DNA of 64,000 bases from Mucilaginibacter straminoryzae (GTDB taxonomy: Bacteria > Bacteroidota > Bacteroidia > Sphingobacteriales > Sphingobacteriaceae): NCBI RefSeq assembly GCF_022953055.1, contig NZ_JALJEJ010000006.1:124001-188000 (forward strand), in the 5' to 3' direction. Of the stretch, positions 1 to 9,018 are shown piece by piece (the first letter of the stretch is position 1; each line of letters starts with the position of its first letter). The notes beneath the pieces were generated by a model, which was not told where the DNA came from, made no database searches, and was given only the letters and a program-made list of their open reading frames with translations. The translations under genes were made by a program, and so were the position numbers.

Positions 1-441
1 GGCGATTGCTTCGTCGTTCCTCCTCGCAATGACGTTTTACCTTACGAACCTTCCCGAACATGTCACCCTGAATTCGTTTCAGTATCTCTAAACCTTTTGT
101 CATTCTGAACGAAGTGAAGAATCTTCTTCGATTTACTCCATTCAGAAGATTCCTCTCCGTCAGCCGACGGATCGGAATGACAAACTTTTGATTACTGCCT
201 TTGCTTAGAGGGGATTGCTTCGTCGTTCCTCCTCGCAATGACGTTTTATCTTACGAACCTTCCTGAACATTGTCACCCTACGCTTGTCGAAGGGTTAGTT
301 TCAGATTCTATAACTTATTATTTGTCATTCCGAGCGTAACGAGGAATCTGTACAGATTCTTCACTTCGTTCAGAATGACAACCTCTTGTTTGCTCTTTCT
401 CCCAACGCTCATGCTTCGAGAGCCTCAGCATGACACCTACT
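1..441. repeat. Intergenic repeat-rich spacer downstream of nuoF
   Basis: No gene is visible. Two near-identical blocks (about 4-70 and 213-280) start with GATTGCTTCGTCGTTCCTCC and continue to GTCACCCT with only a few differences. A second family, GTCATTCTGAACGAAGTGAA, lies at about 98-130, and an inverted arrangement at 333-390 (a GTCATTCCGAGCG... half facing ...CGTTCAGAATGAC) can form a long hairpin. The same two families recur between nuoF and nuoE. They look like short dispersed palindromic repeats of REP type; whether they serve as terminators is inference. Confidence 0.75.
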
Positions 442-1797
442 CTACGCGCTTGCCACCACTAACGGATCAGCATAATGCGCTAAACCGTAATTGCGTGTTA
501 CCGCAGTAGCTGCGTCAGTCACGTGCCACTCAAATTCATCACGGAAGTGACGGATGGCACTGGCTACAGGCCACGCTGCTGCATCACCCAGCGGACAAAT
601 GGTATTTCCTTCAATCTTCTTAGAAACATCTACCAGTAAGTCCATATCACTCATCTTGCCATGGCCGTGCTCTAAACGGTGCAGCACCTTTTCCATCCAT
701 CCGGTACCTTCGCGGCAAGGCGAACACTGTCCGCAGCTTTCGTGATGGTAGAAACGGGTAAAGTTCCAGGTGTTACGAACAATACACTGGTCTTCGTCGA
801 AAGCGATAAAACCACCAGAGCCCATCATAGTACCGGTAGCGAAACCACCTTCTGAAAGGCCTTCATAGCTCATCACCCTGCCTTCGCCTGCAGCAGTTTT
901 CAAAATTAAATTAGCTGGCAGGATCGGCACAGATGAACCACCAGCTACTACCGCTTTTAAGCGTTTGCCATTGGCAATACCGCCACAGTATTCGTCTGAA
1001 TAGATAAACTCTTCAACAGGGATACCTAATTCAATCTCGTAAACACCCGGTTTATTCAAGTTACCGGAAGCAGAGATCAGTTTAGTACCGGTACTTCTAC
1101 CAATACCAATCTTTGCATATTCTTCACCACCGTCACGAATGATCGGAACGGTAGCTGCAATAGATTCTACGTTATTCACCACGGTAGGGCAACCATATAA
1201 ACCAGCAATAGCCGGGAATGGTGGCTTAATACGCGGGTTACCACGTTTTCCTTCCAATGATTCCAGCAGCGCAGTTTCTTCCCCACAGATGTAAGCGCCA
1301 CCACCTGGCTGCACATACAGTTCCAGATCGTAACCGCTACCTAAAATATTCTTACCTAAAAAGCCTGCTGCTTTTGCTTCAGCGATGGCCTTTTCCAGAA
1401 TGCGGATCTGCGGCATCATTTCACCACGCACATAGATGTACGAAGTTTTTGCGCCCAAAGCAAAGCTGGAAATGATCATACCCTCAATTAACAAGTGAGG
1501 GATATAGGTCATCAGGTAACGGTCTTTAAACGTACCGGGTTCAGATTCGTCGGCATTGCAAACCAGGTAACGCGGAACACCTTCAGGCTTTGCCAGAAAG
1601 CTCCACTTCATACCGGTTGGGAAACCCGCACCACCACGGCCACGGAGGCCGGATTTTTTTACCTCTTCTACCACTTCATCAGGCGTTAATGTCTTCAGGG
1701 CTTTTTCCACCGAAGCATAACCCCCTTTAGAGCGGTAAACATCATAAGTATTGATGCCGGGTACGTTAATATGTTCTAATAATAGCTTGCGTCCCAT
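442..1797 (-). CDS. nuoF: NADH-quinone oxidoreductase subunit F (NuoF)
   Basis: NADH-binding 51-kDa subunit of respiratory complex I in the peripheral arm. It takes electrons from NADH through FMN to a [4Fe-4S] cluster. The 451-residue length fits the family. Visible motifs are the glycine-rich nucleotide/FMN segment GRGGAGFPTG near residue 53, the GGGAYICGEETALLESLEGK segment, and the cluster cysteines in SCGQCSPCREGT with a further Cys in NTICPLGD near the C-terminus. It is the last nuo gene visible here, separated from nuoE by about 130 bp of repeats. nuoG is not seen in the 441 bases beyond it, so the rest of the complex must lie outside the window or elsewhere. Confidence 0.97.
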   Translation of the reverse strand: MGRKLLLEHINVPGINTYDVYRSKGGYASVEKALKTLTPDEVVEEVKKSGLRGRGGAGFPTGMKWSFLAKPEGVPRYLVCNADESEPGTFKDRYLMTYIPHLLIEGMIISSFALGAKTSYIYVRGEMMPQIRILEKAIAEAKAAGFLGKNILGSGYDLELYVQPGGGAYICGEETALLESLEGKRGNPRIKPPFPAIAGLYGCPTVVNNVESIAATVPIIRDGGEEYAKIGIGRSTGTKLISASGNLNKPGVYEIELGIPVEEFIYSDEYCGGIANGKRLKAVVAGGSSVPILPANLILKTAAGEGRVMSYEGLSEGGFATGTMMGSGGFIAFDEDQCIVRNTWNFTRFYHHESCGQCSPCREGTGWMEKVLHRLEHGHGKMSDMDLLVDVSKKIEGNTICPLGDAAAWPVASAIRHFRDEFEWHVTDAATAVTRNYGLAHYADPLVVASA

Positions 1798-1837
1798 TGT
1801 TACGCTTTGTTTTTATATCTGTTAAGCATCTCCCCCC

Positions 1838-1915
1838 ATTGTCATTCTGAACGTAGTGAAGAATCTTCTTCAAAGACATTGCTTCATCGTTCCTCCTAGC
1901 AATGACATAACGGAG
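1838..1915. repeat. Dispersed repeat pair between nuoE and nuoF
   Basis: This spacer carries one copy of each repeat family seen at 1-441: GTCATTCTGAACGTAGTGAA at about 1840, then GCTTCATCGTTCCTCCTAGC followed by AATGAC at about 1884-1910. The insertion of such repeats inside the nuo operon implies that transcription must pass through them, or that nuoF has its own promoter. Confidence 0.65.
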
Positions 1916-1927
1916 AGAAAAATTTTC

Positions 1928-2452
1928 TTAATTATTTGCTTTCGCCTTTAAATCGCCGATCAATTGATCTACCGACTCCGGCGTTAAGTTCTCGTAGAAT
2001 GTATATTCTGGACCGATCTGTAATACCGGGCCGAAACCGCAAGCAGCAAGGCACTCTACACCTCTCCAGCTAAATAAACCATCCGGCGTCACCTCCCCTT
2101 CTTTAACGCCTAATTTCTGCTCGATATGATCCATGATCTTTTCGGCGCCAACCAGGCAGCAAGGGCCGGTACGGCACACCTCCAGCACATACTTGCCTTG
2201 CGGGCGTAAAAAATACATGGTATAAAAAGTAGCTACCTCATAAACCTCAATAGGTTCAATACCCAGGTATTCGGCTACTTTATCCATCGCCGGAACGCTC
2301 AACCAGCCAAACTCTGCCTGCACATCATGCAGTATAGGCAACAAAGCAGATTTTTGCTTTCCTTCCGGGTAACGGCTTACTTTATCTGCAAACTTTGCCA
2401 GCAGTTGCGTTGAAAACTCTACCGGCACATTTGTATCCTGAACTTTAAGCAT
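1928..2452 (-). CDS. nuoE: NADH-quinone oxidoreductase subunit E (NuoE)
   Basis: 24-kDa subunit of complex I, a thioredoxin-fold protein holding a [2Fe-2S] cluster beside NuoF. The 174 residues end in the expected ligand pattern, Cys in EVCRTGPC and later CLAACGFGP. It begins inside the end of nuoD (8-nt overlap), which argues for translational coupling within the nuoA-F operon. The start at MLKVQDTN is the only sensible one because it is fixed by the overlap. Confidence 0.96.
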   Translation of the reverse strand: MLKVQDTNVPVEFSTQLLAKFADKVSRYPEGKQKSALLPILHDVQAEFGWLSVPAMDKVAEYLGIEPIEVYEVATFYTMYFLRPQGKYVLEVCRTGPCCLVGAEKIMDHIEQKLGVKEGEVTPDGLFSWRGVECLAACGFGPVLQIGPEYTFYENLTPESVDQLIGDLKAKANN

Positions 2453-3656
2453 CTAACTCTCCGGCTATAATGTTTAAACTACTCATGTTAATAATCGCGT
2501 CAGACAGCAGCATGCCGCGGCTCATTGGGGCATACATCGAATAATTGATGAAGCTTGGCCTGCGGAAATGCAAACGGTAAGGTGTACGGCCACCATCATT
2601 TACCAGGTAAAAGCCCAGTTCGCCGTTAGCGCCTTCAACACTGTGATATACTTCGCCAACCGGGGTTTCAATCTCACCCATCACAATCTTAAAGTGATAG
2701 ATCAAGGCCTCCATGTTGTTGTAAACTTCCTCTTTCGGCGGCAGATAGAACTCTGGCACATCAGCGTGGAACACGGAAGGATCTTCCTTTTCAATCTTAG
2801 CCAGCGCCTGTTCTATAATGCGCATGCTTTGCCACATTTCTTCGTTACGTACCAGGTAGCGGTCGTAAACATCGCCTGTTGTACCTACCGGCACTTCAAA
2901 ATCAAAATCCTGGTAAGAGCTGTAAGGGTTCATCGCCCGAACGTCATAGTCGACACCGGTAGCACGAAGGATCGGCCCGGTCCAGCTATAATCCAGTGCT
3001 TTTTCGGCACTAACTTCTGCAACACCTTTGGTACGGTCTATAAAGATCCGGTTACGGCTGAAAAGCGTTTCAAACTCTTTCAACTGCTTCGGGAACTCAT
3101 TTAAAAACTTACGGATCTTGGCGAAAGCGATATCGTTGAAGTTACGTTCGAAACCACCGATACGGCCGATGTTGGTTGTCAGGCGTGAGCCGCAAACCTC
3201 TTCGTAAATTTCGTAGATGGCCTCGCGGTACTCCATCATGTAAACGAAGCCCGAAAGCGCACCGGTATCTACACCAAGGATAGAGTTACAAATGATGTGG
3301 TCGGCAATACGAGCCAGTTCCATCACAATCACACGCAGGTAATCCACGCGTTTTGGAAGCTCTATTTTCAGCAGTTTCTCTACCGTCATGTGCCAGCCCA
3401 TGTTATTGATCGGCGACGAGCAGTAGTTTAAACGGTCTGTCAACGGGGTGATCTGATAGAAAGGCCTGTGCTCTGCGATTTTCTCGAAAGCGCGGTGTAT
3501 ATAGCCAATGGTAGATACGCCGCTTACAATGCGTTCACCGTCAATCTGCAACACGTTTTGGAAAACGCCGTGCGTTGCCGGGTGGGTTGGGCCCAGGTTA
3601 AGGGTCGAAACCTCGCTTTGTAAATCGTTATCTGTAAATGCAGGAAAATTTTGCAT
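2445..3656 (-). CDS. nuoD: NADH-quinone oxidoreductase subunit D (NuoD)
   Basis: 49-kDa subunit of complex I, related to the large subunit of NiFe hydrogenases; with NuoB it forms the quinone-binding pocket. The 403-residue protein has the N-terminal LNLGPTHPATHG signature, in which the His residues contact quinone in studied homologs, and the conserved C-terminal DAIINMSSLNIIAGELD segment. NuoC is a separate gene three bases upstream, not fused as in enterobacteria. Confidence 0.97.
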   Translation of the reverse strand: MQNFPAFTDNDLQSEVSTLNLGPTHPATHGVFQNVLQIDGERIVSGVSTIGYIHRAFEKIAEHRPFYQITPLTDRLNYCSSPINNMGWHMTVEKLLKIELPKRVDYLRVIVMELARIADHIICNSILGVDTGALSGFVYMMEYREAIYEIYEEVCGSRLTTNIGRIGGFERNFNDIAFAKIRKFLNEFPKQLKEFETLFSRNRIFIDRTKGVAEVSAEKALDYSWTGPILRATGVDYDVRAMNPYSSYQDFDFEVPVGTTGDVYDRYLVRNEEMWQSMRIIEQALAKIEKEDPSVFHADVPEFYLPPKEEVYNNMEALIYHFKIVMGEIETPVGEVYHSVEGANGELGFYLVNDGGRTPYRLHFRRPSFINYSMYAPMSRGMLLSDAIINMSSLNIIAGELDA

Positions 3657-3659
3657 ATG

Positions 3660-4163
3660 TTATCTTCCAAAAAAGTAATCCTTTTTGTCCACCCGGTTCG
3701 GATCCTCCAGCGGATATTCCTTCCGCATGGGGAACACGGTCATGTCGTCCACATTCAGTATACGACGTAAGTCCGGGTGACCAACAAAGTTAAAACCGAA
3801 AAAGTCGTAAGTCTCGCGTTCCATCCAGTTCGCGCCGTTCCAGAGAACAGTAGCAGAAGGAACATCGAGATCATCGGCAGACATAAATATCTTAATCCTT
3901 ACCCTGATGTTATTCACCAAGCTATGCAGGTGATAAACCACTCCTAAAGGCAGTTCCTGCTCTGGATAATGGATACCGGTAATATCTGTCAGGAAAACAA
4001 ATTGTAATTCGGGATGATCTTTCAACCAGCCCAGCACCTCAATAATGTGTTGTTTGGTGGTATGAAAAGTAAGCAGCCCATAAGGTTCTGTCACCTGTTG
4101 AACATTTTCACCAAATTGTGCAGTTAACTTTTGAAGCAGTTCTTCGTTGGTTATCTTACCCAT
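3660..4163 (-). CDS. nuoC: NADH-quinone oxidoreductase subunit C (NuoC)
   Basis: 30-kDa peripheral-arm subunit of complex I. The 167-residue protein contains the family segment WMERETYDFFGFNFVGHPDL and ends with the MRKEYPLEDP region near residue 147. Its ATG overlaps the nuoB stop codon by one base (TAATG), so the two are probably translationally coupled. Confidence 0.95.
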   Translation of the reverse strand: MGKITNEELLQKLTAQFGENVQQVTEPYGLLTFHTTKQHIIEVLGWLKDHPELQFVFLTDITGIHYPEQELPLGVVYHLHSLVNNIRVRIKIFMSADDLDVPSATVLWNGANWMERETYDFFGFNFVGHPDLRRILNVDDMTVFPMRKEYPLEDPNRVDKKDYFFGR

Positions 4164-4705
4164 TATTGAATTCCGTATTTTGCTAATAAAGCCTGGTATT
4201 CAGGAGTATCTCTTCTACGAAGCGATTCTGTTTGCACCAGCTTTTGAATGTTCATAAATCCATCGATAATTGCTTCAGGGCGGGGCGGGCATCCTGGCAC
4301 GTAAACATCAACCGGGATCACCTCGTCGATACCCTGCAGTACAGAATAAGTATCAAAAATACCACCGCTTGAAGCACATGCACCTACCGCCATTACCCAA
4401 CGCGGCTCAGCCATTTGTAAATAAACCTGGCGAAGCACCGGCGCCATCTTTTTTGAGATAGTACCCATTACCATCAGCAGGTCTGCCTGGCGAGGCGAGA
4501 AGCTTAAACGCTCTGCTCCGAAACGCGACAAATCGTAATGTGCGCCCATGGTAGCCATAAACTCGATACCGCAGCATGAAGTGGCAAACGGCAGCGGCCA
4601 CAAAGAATATGAACGCGCCAATCCTACGGCTTTATCTAATGATGTTGCAAAAAATCCCGACCCTTCTACACCCGCTGGCGCTTCAACTATTTTAATATCG
4701 CTCAT
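4163..4705 (-). CDS. nuoB: NADH-quinone oxidoreductase subunit B (NuoB)
   Basis: PSST subunit carrying the terminal [4Fe-4S] cluster N2, which reduces quinone. Cluster ligands are visible as the tandem cysteines in SCCGIEF (near residue 45), the Cys of VGACASSGG and the Cys of PGCPPRPE. The length of 180 residues is normal. About 117 bp of AT-rich DNA separate it from nuoA. Confidence 0.97.
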   Translation of the reverse strand: MSDIKIVEAPAGVEGSGFFATSLDKAVGLARSYSLWPLPFATSCCGIEFMATMGAHYDLSRFGAERLSFSPRQADLLMVMGTISKKMAPVLRQVYLQMAEPRWVMAVGACASSGGIFDTYSVLQGIDEVIPVDVYVPGCPPRPEAIIDGFMNIQKLVQTESLRRRDTPEYQALLAKYGIQ

Positions 4706-4822
4706 CGATTTATCTTAAATAGGATATCCATGCCTCGTTAAAGAGACAAGTACAAATTTATAAATAAATAACGTTGTAAATGATACACTTAATATGCGTG
4801 AATAATTTAGAATAATTCTAAT

Positions 4823-5194
4823 TTATTCCCAATCAAGTGCACCTTTCTTAATGATGTAAATAAAACCAAGGAGGAGGGTAGCCATAAAGATGAACATCTC
4901 TATCAGGCCTTCCTTACCCAGGTCTTTAAAGTTAACGGCCCATGGGTACATAAAGATTACCTCCACATCAAAAAGGACGAACAGGATAGCCACCAGAAAG
5001 TATTTGATGGAAACCGGCGTACGCGCATTACCAATAACCTCTACACCCGATTCAAAAGGCGTCAATTTATCGCTGGTATTGCGTTTAGGCCCTAATTTGT
5101 GCGTAAAGAACATGGTAGTTACCACGAACCCTACAGCTACAATCATTTGAAATATAATAGGCAGATAATTAACCGGTAAACTTTGTACTTCCAT
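4823..5194 (-). CDS. nuoA: NADH-quinone oxidoreductase subunit A (NuoA)
   Basis: Membrane subunit of complex I with three predicted transmembrane helices and the conserved loop FESGVEVIGNARTP. An upstream in-frame ATG at 5221 would add nine residues (MLFHCYICS). I prefer the ATG at 5194 because a TATATTTG promoter element lies between the two. First gene of the nuoA-F run. Confidence 0.93.
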   Translation of the reverse strand: MEVQSLPVNYLPIIFQMIVAVGFVVTTMFFTHKLGPKRNTSDKLTPFESGVEVIGNARTPVSIKYFLVAILFVLFDVEVIFMYPWAVNFKDLGKEGLIEMFIFMATLLLGFIYIIKKGALDWE

Positions 5195-5198
5195 GCTG

Positions 5199-5229
5199 CA
5201 AATATAGCAATGGAACAACATAAAAAAAG
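5199..5229 (-). promoter_or_regulatory. Putative Bacteroidota promoter of the nuo operon
   Basis: On the minus strand TATATTTG (5206-5199) fits the TAnnTTTG -7 element and is preceded by a T-rich -33 region (about 5228-5222). It ends only four bases before the nuoA ATG at 5194, so the transcript would be leaderless or nearly so. Inference from motif only. Confidence 0.5.
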
Positions 5230-5253
5230 ACCTCTGTGCATACAGAGGTCTTT
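5222..5253 (-). terminator. Rho-independent terminator of the TPR/Ton operon
   Basis: On the minus strand, AGACCTCTG and CAGAGGTCT arms around a short loop are followed by seven T. It sits 27 bases past the stop of the TPR gene and just upstream of the nuoA promoter. Confidence 0.85.
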
Positions 5254-5279
5254 CTAAATATGATTGGCAATACTTTGCG

Positions 5280-6971
5280 CTATTTGCCTTTACCTGCGGC
5301 CGGCTTTTTCGCGAAGAACGCCTGTGCCTGTCGGTTGGTAGGGTCTAACTCACGCGCCTTAGTAAAATTCTCTTCGGCTTTAGCGTTGTCCTTTTCTTTG
5401 TACTGATAATAAGTACCCAGATATGCATAAGCAGAAGCCAGGTTCTTTTTATCTGCATCGGTTACGCCTTTTGTGGTAACGATCTGGATATACTTCTCAT
5501 AGTACGGCTTGGCCAGACCTTTAATGTTCTGACGGTCACGGTCCTTGGTATCATTTACGTAAGCACGATATAAAGCTACTGCTGCAATCGGTGAAGTTGC
5601 CACGTGTTCAATATGTGCAAATGCAGAGTCTGATTTAACTAAAAGCATGGTATCTGCTTTCGGATCTTTATCGTCGTACGCATAAAAGTAGCTGATACCC
5701 TGGTTCAGGTAATCCTGCAGTTTAGCACGAGGTGTTTTTGAAATATACTGGCTGTATGCTTCAGCTGCGTCTTTATAACGTTTTTTAGCATAATAACTTT
5801 TTGCAATCTCGTTAAATACTTCGGTTTGTGTGGTATCTAACTGGTATGCTTTACGCAACGCCTGGATACCCAATGAATCTTGTCCTGAAGCTAACTCCAA
5901 GCGACCTAAGTAAAGGTAATCGCGAGGGATAATACGCTTAGGATCTGCAGAACTGATCCATTTGTTAATCGCTGTCAAACCAGCAGGATAATCCTTGTTT
6001 TCGTAAGCAGAATAAGCCAAATAACGGTAAACACGCAGGTTACTGTTAGCAGATGCTGCCAACGCCGCTGCTTCTTGTTGTAGTGTCTTGTAATCACCAG
6101 CCTGGATCAGGAAGTCGGCGTAACGCATGCGCGACTCTGTAGACATATCTGTCAGGCTTAAGTATTTACGATAATTATCCGCTGCTTCTTTAACTTTTGC
6201 AGATGCCATTTTCGGATCTGTCAAAGCCCAACGCAGATCGGTTTCAGCCCACTCGCGGTAAGCCGGACCAAAGTTAGGGTCGATAGACAGCGCTTTCTGG
6301 AATTGCTTTTCAGAATCCTCGAAGTTGTTCGCATATCTCCAAAGCACACCAATCGCTACGTTAGCGGTAGTTGAATTCGGGCTCAGGTTTACTGCATCTG
6401 AGTAATATTTGTAAGCATCGTTGCTTTTTAATTGCGAACGGTAAGCATCACCTAACGCGATATCAATGTCGGCATCTTTAGCATTAATGCTTAAACCCTT
6501 TTGTAATGCAGCAATCGCAGCATTTGCATCTGCCGGGGCAACTACGTTGCTGGTTCCCGGAGTTAATAAATAACCACGGCCGATGTACAAATAAGGTTTG
6601 CTATCTTTACCTGCAAGCGCTGCTGCCTGGTCAAAATTTGATTTGATACCGGCATTATCTTTATCCAGGCGTGCTACGGCACCTAAACCTGCATAGTTCA
6701 AGGCAGATTTGGCATTAGCAGCGATACCTTTGTTAAAGGCTGCCTTTGCAGAATCTGGATATTCCTGTAAGGTATAAACCCAACCCAGGTAGAAGAAGTT
6801 CTCATCTTTAGTGGGCTGCGTTGTCGTCAGATTCTTCAGAATTGATTTGGCTTTCTGATATTGTTCGGCGTCAATAGCTTTTTTGGCGTCGGCAAGACTT
6901 TGCGAAAAAGCTGATGAACCTATAAATACCATGCTTGCTGCTGCATATGTTACTTTACTTAATAGTTTCAT
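5280..6971 (-). CDS. Secreted TPR-repeat protein
   Basis: 563 residues with an N-terminal signal peptide (about residues 1-24, ending SSAFSQS) followed by many tetratricopeptide-like helical repeats, for example ENFFYLGWVYTLQEYPDSAK, TANVAIGVLWRYANNFEDSE and EVFNEIAKSYYAKKRYKDAA. TPR arrays are protein-interaction scaffolds; a periplasmic place is implied by the signal. It is the last gene of a seven-gene minus-strand run starting at exbB, 31 bp after the PstS-like gene, so a role supporting the Ton/binding-protein machinery is plausible but unproven. No catalytic domain is seen. Confidence 0.85.
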   Translation of the reverse strand: MKLLSKVTYAAASMVFIGSSAFSQSLADAKKAIDAEQYQKAKSILKNLTTTQPTKDENFFYLGWVYTLQEYPDSAKAAFNKGIAANAKSALNYAGLGAVARLDKDNAGIKSNFDQAAALAGKDSKPYLYIGRGYLLTPGTSNVVAPADANAAIAALQKGLSINAKDADIDIALGDAYRSQLKSNDAYKYYSDAVNLSPNSTTANVAIGVLWRYANNFEDSEKQFQKALSIDPNFGPAYREWAETDLRWALTDPKMASAKVKEAADNYRKYLSLTDMSTESRMRYADFLIQAGDYKTLQQEAAALAASANSNLRVYRYLAYSAYENKDYPAGLTAINKWISSADPKRIIPRDYLYLGRLELASGQDSLGIQALRKAYQLDTTQTEVFNEIAKSYYAKKRYKDAAEAYSQYISKTPRAKLQDYLNQGISYFYAYDDKDPKADTMLLVKSDSAFAHIEHVATSPIAAVALYRAYVNDTKDRDRQNIKGLAKPYYEKYIQIVTTKGVTDADKKNLASAYAYLGTYYQYKEKDNAKAEENFTKARELDPTNRQAQAFFAKKPAAGKGK

Positions 6972-7002
6972 GGCTTTAATTATAGTATAGTTTATTAGTT
7001 CG

Positions 7003-7914
7003 TTACTCCTTAATGTGTATCTCTCTGTGGGGGATCGAATCCGGCAATACGCCTGACTTTAATATAATCCTTTGCCCCCTCTCATTGGTCACAAATTCTG
7101 CAAACCCGCGACCAAGTCCCATTTTACCGGTACTGTTGATGAGATAGATTCGCCTGCTTAACGGATACTGCTTTAACGCAAGCGATGTTTGTGATGGTTT
7201 AAAATACTCGTTCGGGAATTTTTTATTCGCCTCATCCTTAACGCCTACAACCTTAACTTTGTTTACGGCATCTGCGTAATCCGGATCAGGATCGTTCAAC
7301 CAGCTAAAGCCGATAATCCCTATAGCATTTGTATGGGTACTAACGTAATTAAGCACCTCTTTATTTGATTTCAATGCGTAAATATTTTTCTGTTGAAGCT
7401 TACCACCACTGAATTCTTTCAAATATCTTACCAAACTCGAGTTTGGATTATCAAAAACCAGTGCCTTATCTGTCTTGGTATTTCCGTTCAACAAATTTTT
7501 CAGATCCTTTACGGTAATCAGCGTATCTGAAGATGCCTGGTTAACGATCAGCGCTATCGCATCTACTGCGATAGGAAAAGTTTCGGCAACTAAAGTACGG
7601 CTCTTTAAAATATTTACTTCATTGGTGTCGAGCATTCTCGACAATACTGCTACTCTAACTGTATCATTCAAAAAACTGCGTAATAAAGCGTTCTCTGATT
7701 GATATCTAAATTCTGGCTTTGCTTCTTTAAAAATCCCTTCAAACACCTGGGCTTCGGCCTCGATAACAGGTTTAAAGGATTCATCTACTGCAATAACCTC
7801 GTGTCCACTATGGACGGTGTCATCTCCTGCATGCTTATCTGTCTTCCTGTTACAACCAGCTAACACTATAAATAAGACGATGATAAGCCCGGAAAGTTTA
7901 ACTACTCTATTCAT
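7003..7914 (-). CDS. PstS-like phosphate/anion-binding lipoprotein
   Basis: Periplasmic substrate-binding protein of the PstS-like superfamily. The chosen start (MNRVVKLSG) gives a lipoprotein signal with lipobox VLAGC near residue 20; an upstream in-frame start would add 14 residues that spoil the signal. The core follows the family: ALIVNQASSD, then NAIGIIGFSWL, and the C-terminal YPLSRRIYLI plus FAEFVTNERGQRIILKSG. No PstCAB transporter genes are adjacent. The gene instead sits in the ExbB/ExbD/TonB operon, an arrangement I believe recurs in Bacteroidota. The ligand is not certain. It overlaps the preceding 76-aa gene by 8 nt. Confidence 0.8.
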   Translation of the reverse strand: MNRVVKLSGLIIVLFIVLAGCNRKTDKHAGDDTVHSGHEVIAVDESFKPVIEAEAQVFEGIFKEAKPEFRYQSENALLRSFLNDTVRVAVLSRMLDTNEVNILKSRTLVAETFPIAVDAIALIVNQASSDTLITVKDLKNLLNGNTKTDKALVFDNPNSSLVRYLKEFSGGKLQQKNIYALKSNKEVLNYVSTHTNAIGIIGFSWLNDPDPDYADAVNKVKVVGVKDEANKKFPNEYFKPSQTSLALKQYPLSRRIYLINSTGKMGLGRGFAEFVTNERGQRIILKSGVLPDSIPHREIHIKE

Positions 7915-8137
7915 CAGGGTCTTTTCTAAACAAACGGGTGAACCGAAGAATACCATAGGCTACGATCAGTAAGCCGATGGCGATACGTTGCCAGGTGTTA
8001 AAGGGCAGGTTCAGGCGCGGCCAAAACATCACCATCAAACCGAAGGCAAGTACAAAAACAAATGTAGTAGCTCCTAAAATAAGCAAAAACCGCCTTTTGA
8101 GCGATTTTTGCTTATCACGATCATATCGATATGCCAT
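7907..8137 (-). CDS. Small two-helix membrane protein
   Basis: 76 residues: a basic N-terminus (RYDRDKQKSLKRR), two hydrophobic helices (about 17-36 and 48-64) and a charged tail. Function unknown. Its position between tonB (7 bp away) and the PstS-like gene (8-nt overlap) makes it a real member of the operon rather than a chance ORF. Confidence 0.75.
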   Translation of the reverse strand: MAYRYDRDKQKSLKRRFLLILGATTFVFVLAFGLMVMFWPRLNLPFNTWQRIAIGLLIVAYGILRFTRLFRKDPDE

Positions 8138-8144
8138 GAAAGTA

Positions 8145-8978
8145 TTATTGATCCTGCAGGGTAAAGCTGATCGGCACGGTGTACTGTTGCCTTACAGGTC
8201 TACCATTCTGGATACCAGGTTTCCATTTAGGTGAGTTTTTGATAACGCGTACGGCTTCTTCGTCGCAACCGCTACCTAAACTGCGTAGAACCTTAATATC
8301 TGTTAATGATCCGTCTTTCTCCACAACGAAGGTTAAGATTACTTTACCTTGAACGTTGTTTTCGCGGGCAACCGCAGGGTAACGGATATTCTTACCAAGG
8401 TAAGCACCGAATTTCTCTAAACCGCCAGGGAACTCAGCAGAGTTTTCTACCGAAGTAAAGATCTCGTTGCTGTTATCTTCTACCACTTGTTTGGTATCAG
8501 AGTTACCTACTGGCTCATCGATACGGATTTCCGCATTCGGGTTACCTTTTTGGGTTTCCTGACCAGGGTCTGCTGTTTTCAGCTCTTCCACAGTCGGAGG
8601 ATCCTTCTCACGAACCTCGTTATCAGGTTTTACCACCGGAGGTGGGAAACGTACCTGGTCCACACGTGGTTTTGGTGGCTCCGGAGGTGGCGGAGGTGGT
8701 TTTTTGGTCTGATCCACCGGTGGTGGCGGCTGAAGCACTACTTCGGTAACTTTTACCTTCTCGCGCTCCTTCGGCAATATACCCTCAATCCAGTTGATGA
8801 TGGTGGGAATGGAGATAACAAACACAAACAGTACTACGGCTATGATCAAAGACTTATTAGTGGTCTTTGGGTTTTCCTTGCGGAGCTCGTAAGCACCATA
8901 AGCCTTGTTACGACCAGTAAACACCACATCAAGCCATTCGGGCTTTAAGATGTCTAACTTTGATCCTAAAATGCTCAT
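8145..8978 (-). CDS. tonB: Energy transducer TonB-family protein
   Basis: 277 residues. One transmembrane helix near residues 42-62, a long proline-rich periplasmic linker (repeated PPPPP and PPEPPKP between about 82 and 120), and a C-terminal TonB domain (about 185-277) with YPAVARENNVQGKVILTFVV and the terminal RRQ-like VRQQYTVPISF segment. It passes inner-membrane proton-motive energy to outer-membrane TonB-dependent receptors, with ExbB and the two ExbD proteins encoded just upstream. Confidence 0.93.
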   Translation of the reverse strand: MSILGSKLDILKPEWLDVVFTGRNKAYGAYELRKENPKTTNKSLIIAVVLFVFVISIPTIINWIEGILPKEREKVKVTEVVLQPPPPVDQTKKPPPPPPEPPKPRVDQVRFPPPVVKPDNEVREKDPPTVEELKTADPGQETQKGNPNAEIRIDEPVGNSDTKQVVEDNSNEIFTSVENSAEFPGGLEKFGAYLGKNIRYPAVARENNVQGKVILTFVVEKDGSLTDIKVLRSLGSGCDEEAVRVIKNSPKWKPGIQNGRPVRQQYTVPISFTLQDQ

Positions 8979-9018
8979 GAGTTGAGTATTTTTACTTTAA
9001 TGTTTTTAACAATAACTT

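Noticed and set aside
1..441. CRISPR array
   Set aside because: Repeats are irregular in spacing, inverted in places and not separated by unique spacers of equal length; no cas genes are nearby.
270..509. 79-codon plus-strand ORF at the left edge
   Set aside because: It consists of dispersed repeat sequence and the antisense of the nuoF end.
2568..3104. 178-codon plus-strand ORF antisense to nuoD
   Set aside because: It is a shadow of a well-supported nuoD frame with no protein features of its own. The same holds for long antisense frames over exbD, the helicase, the M28 peptidase and the S9 peptidase.
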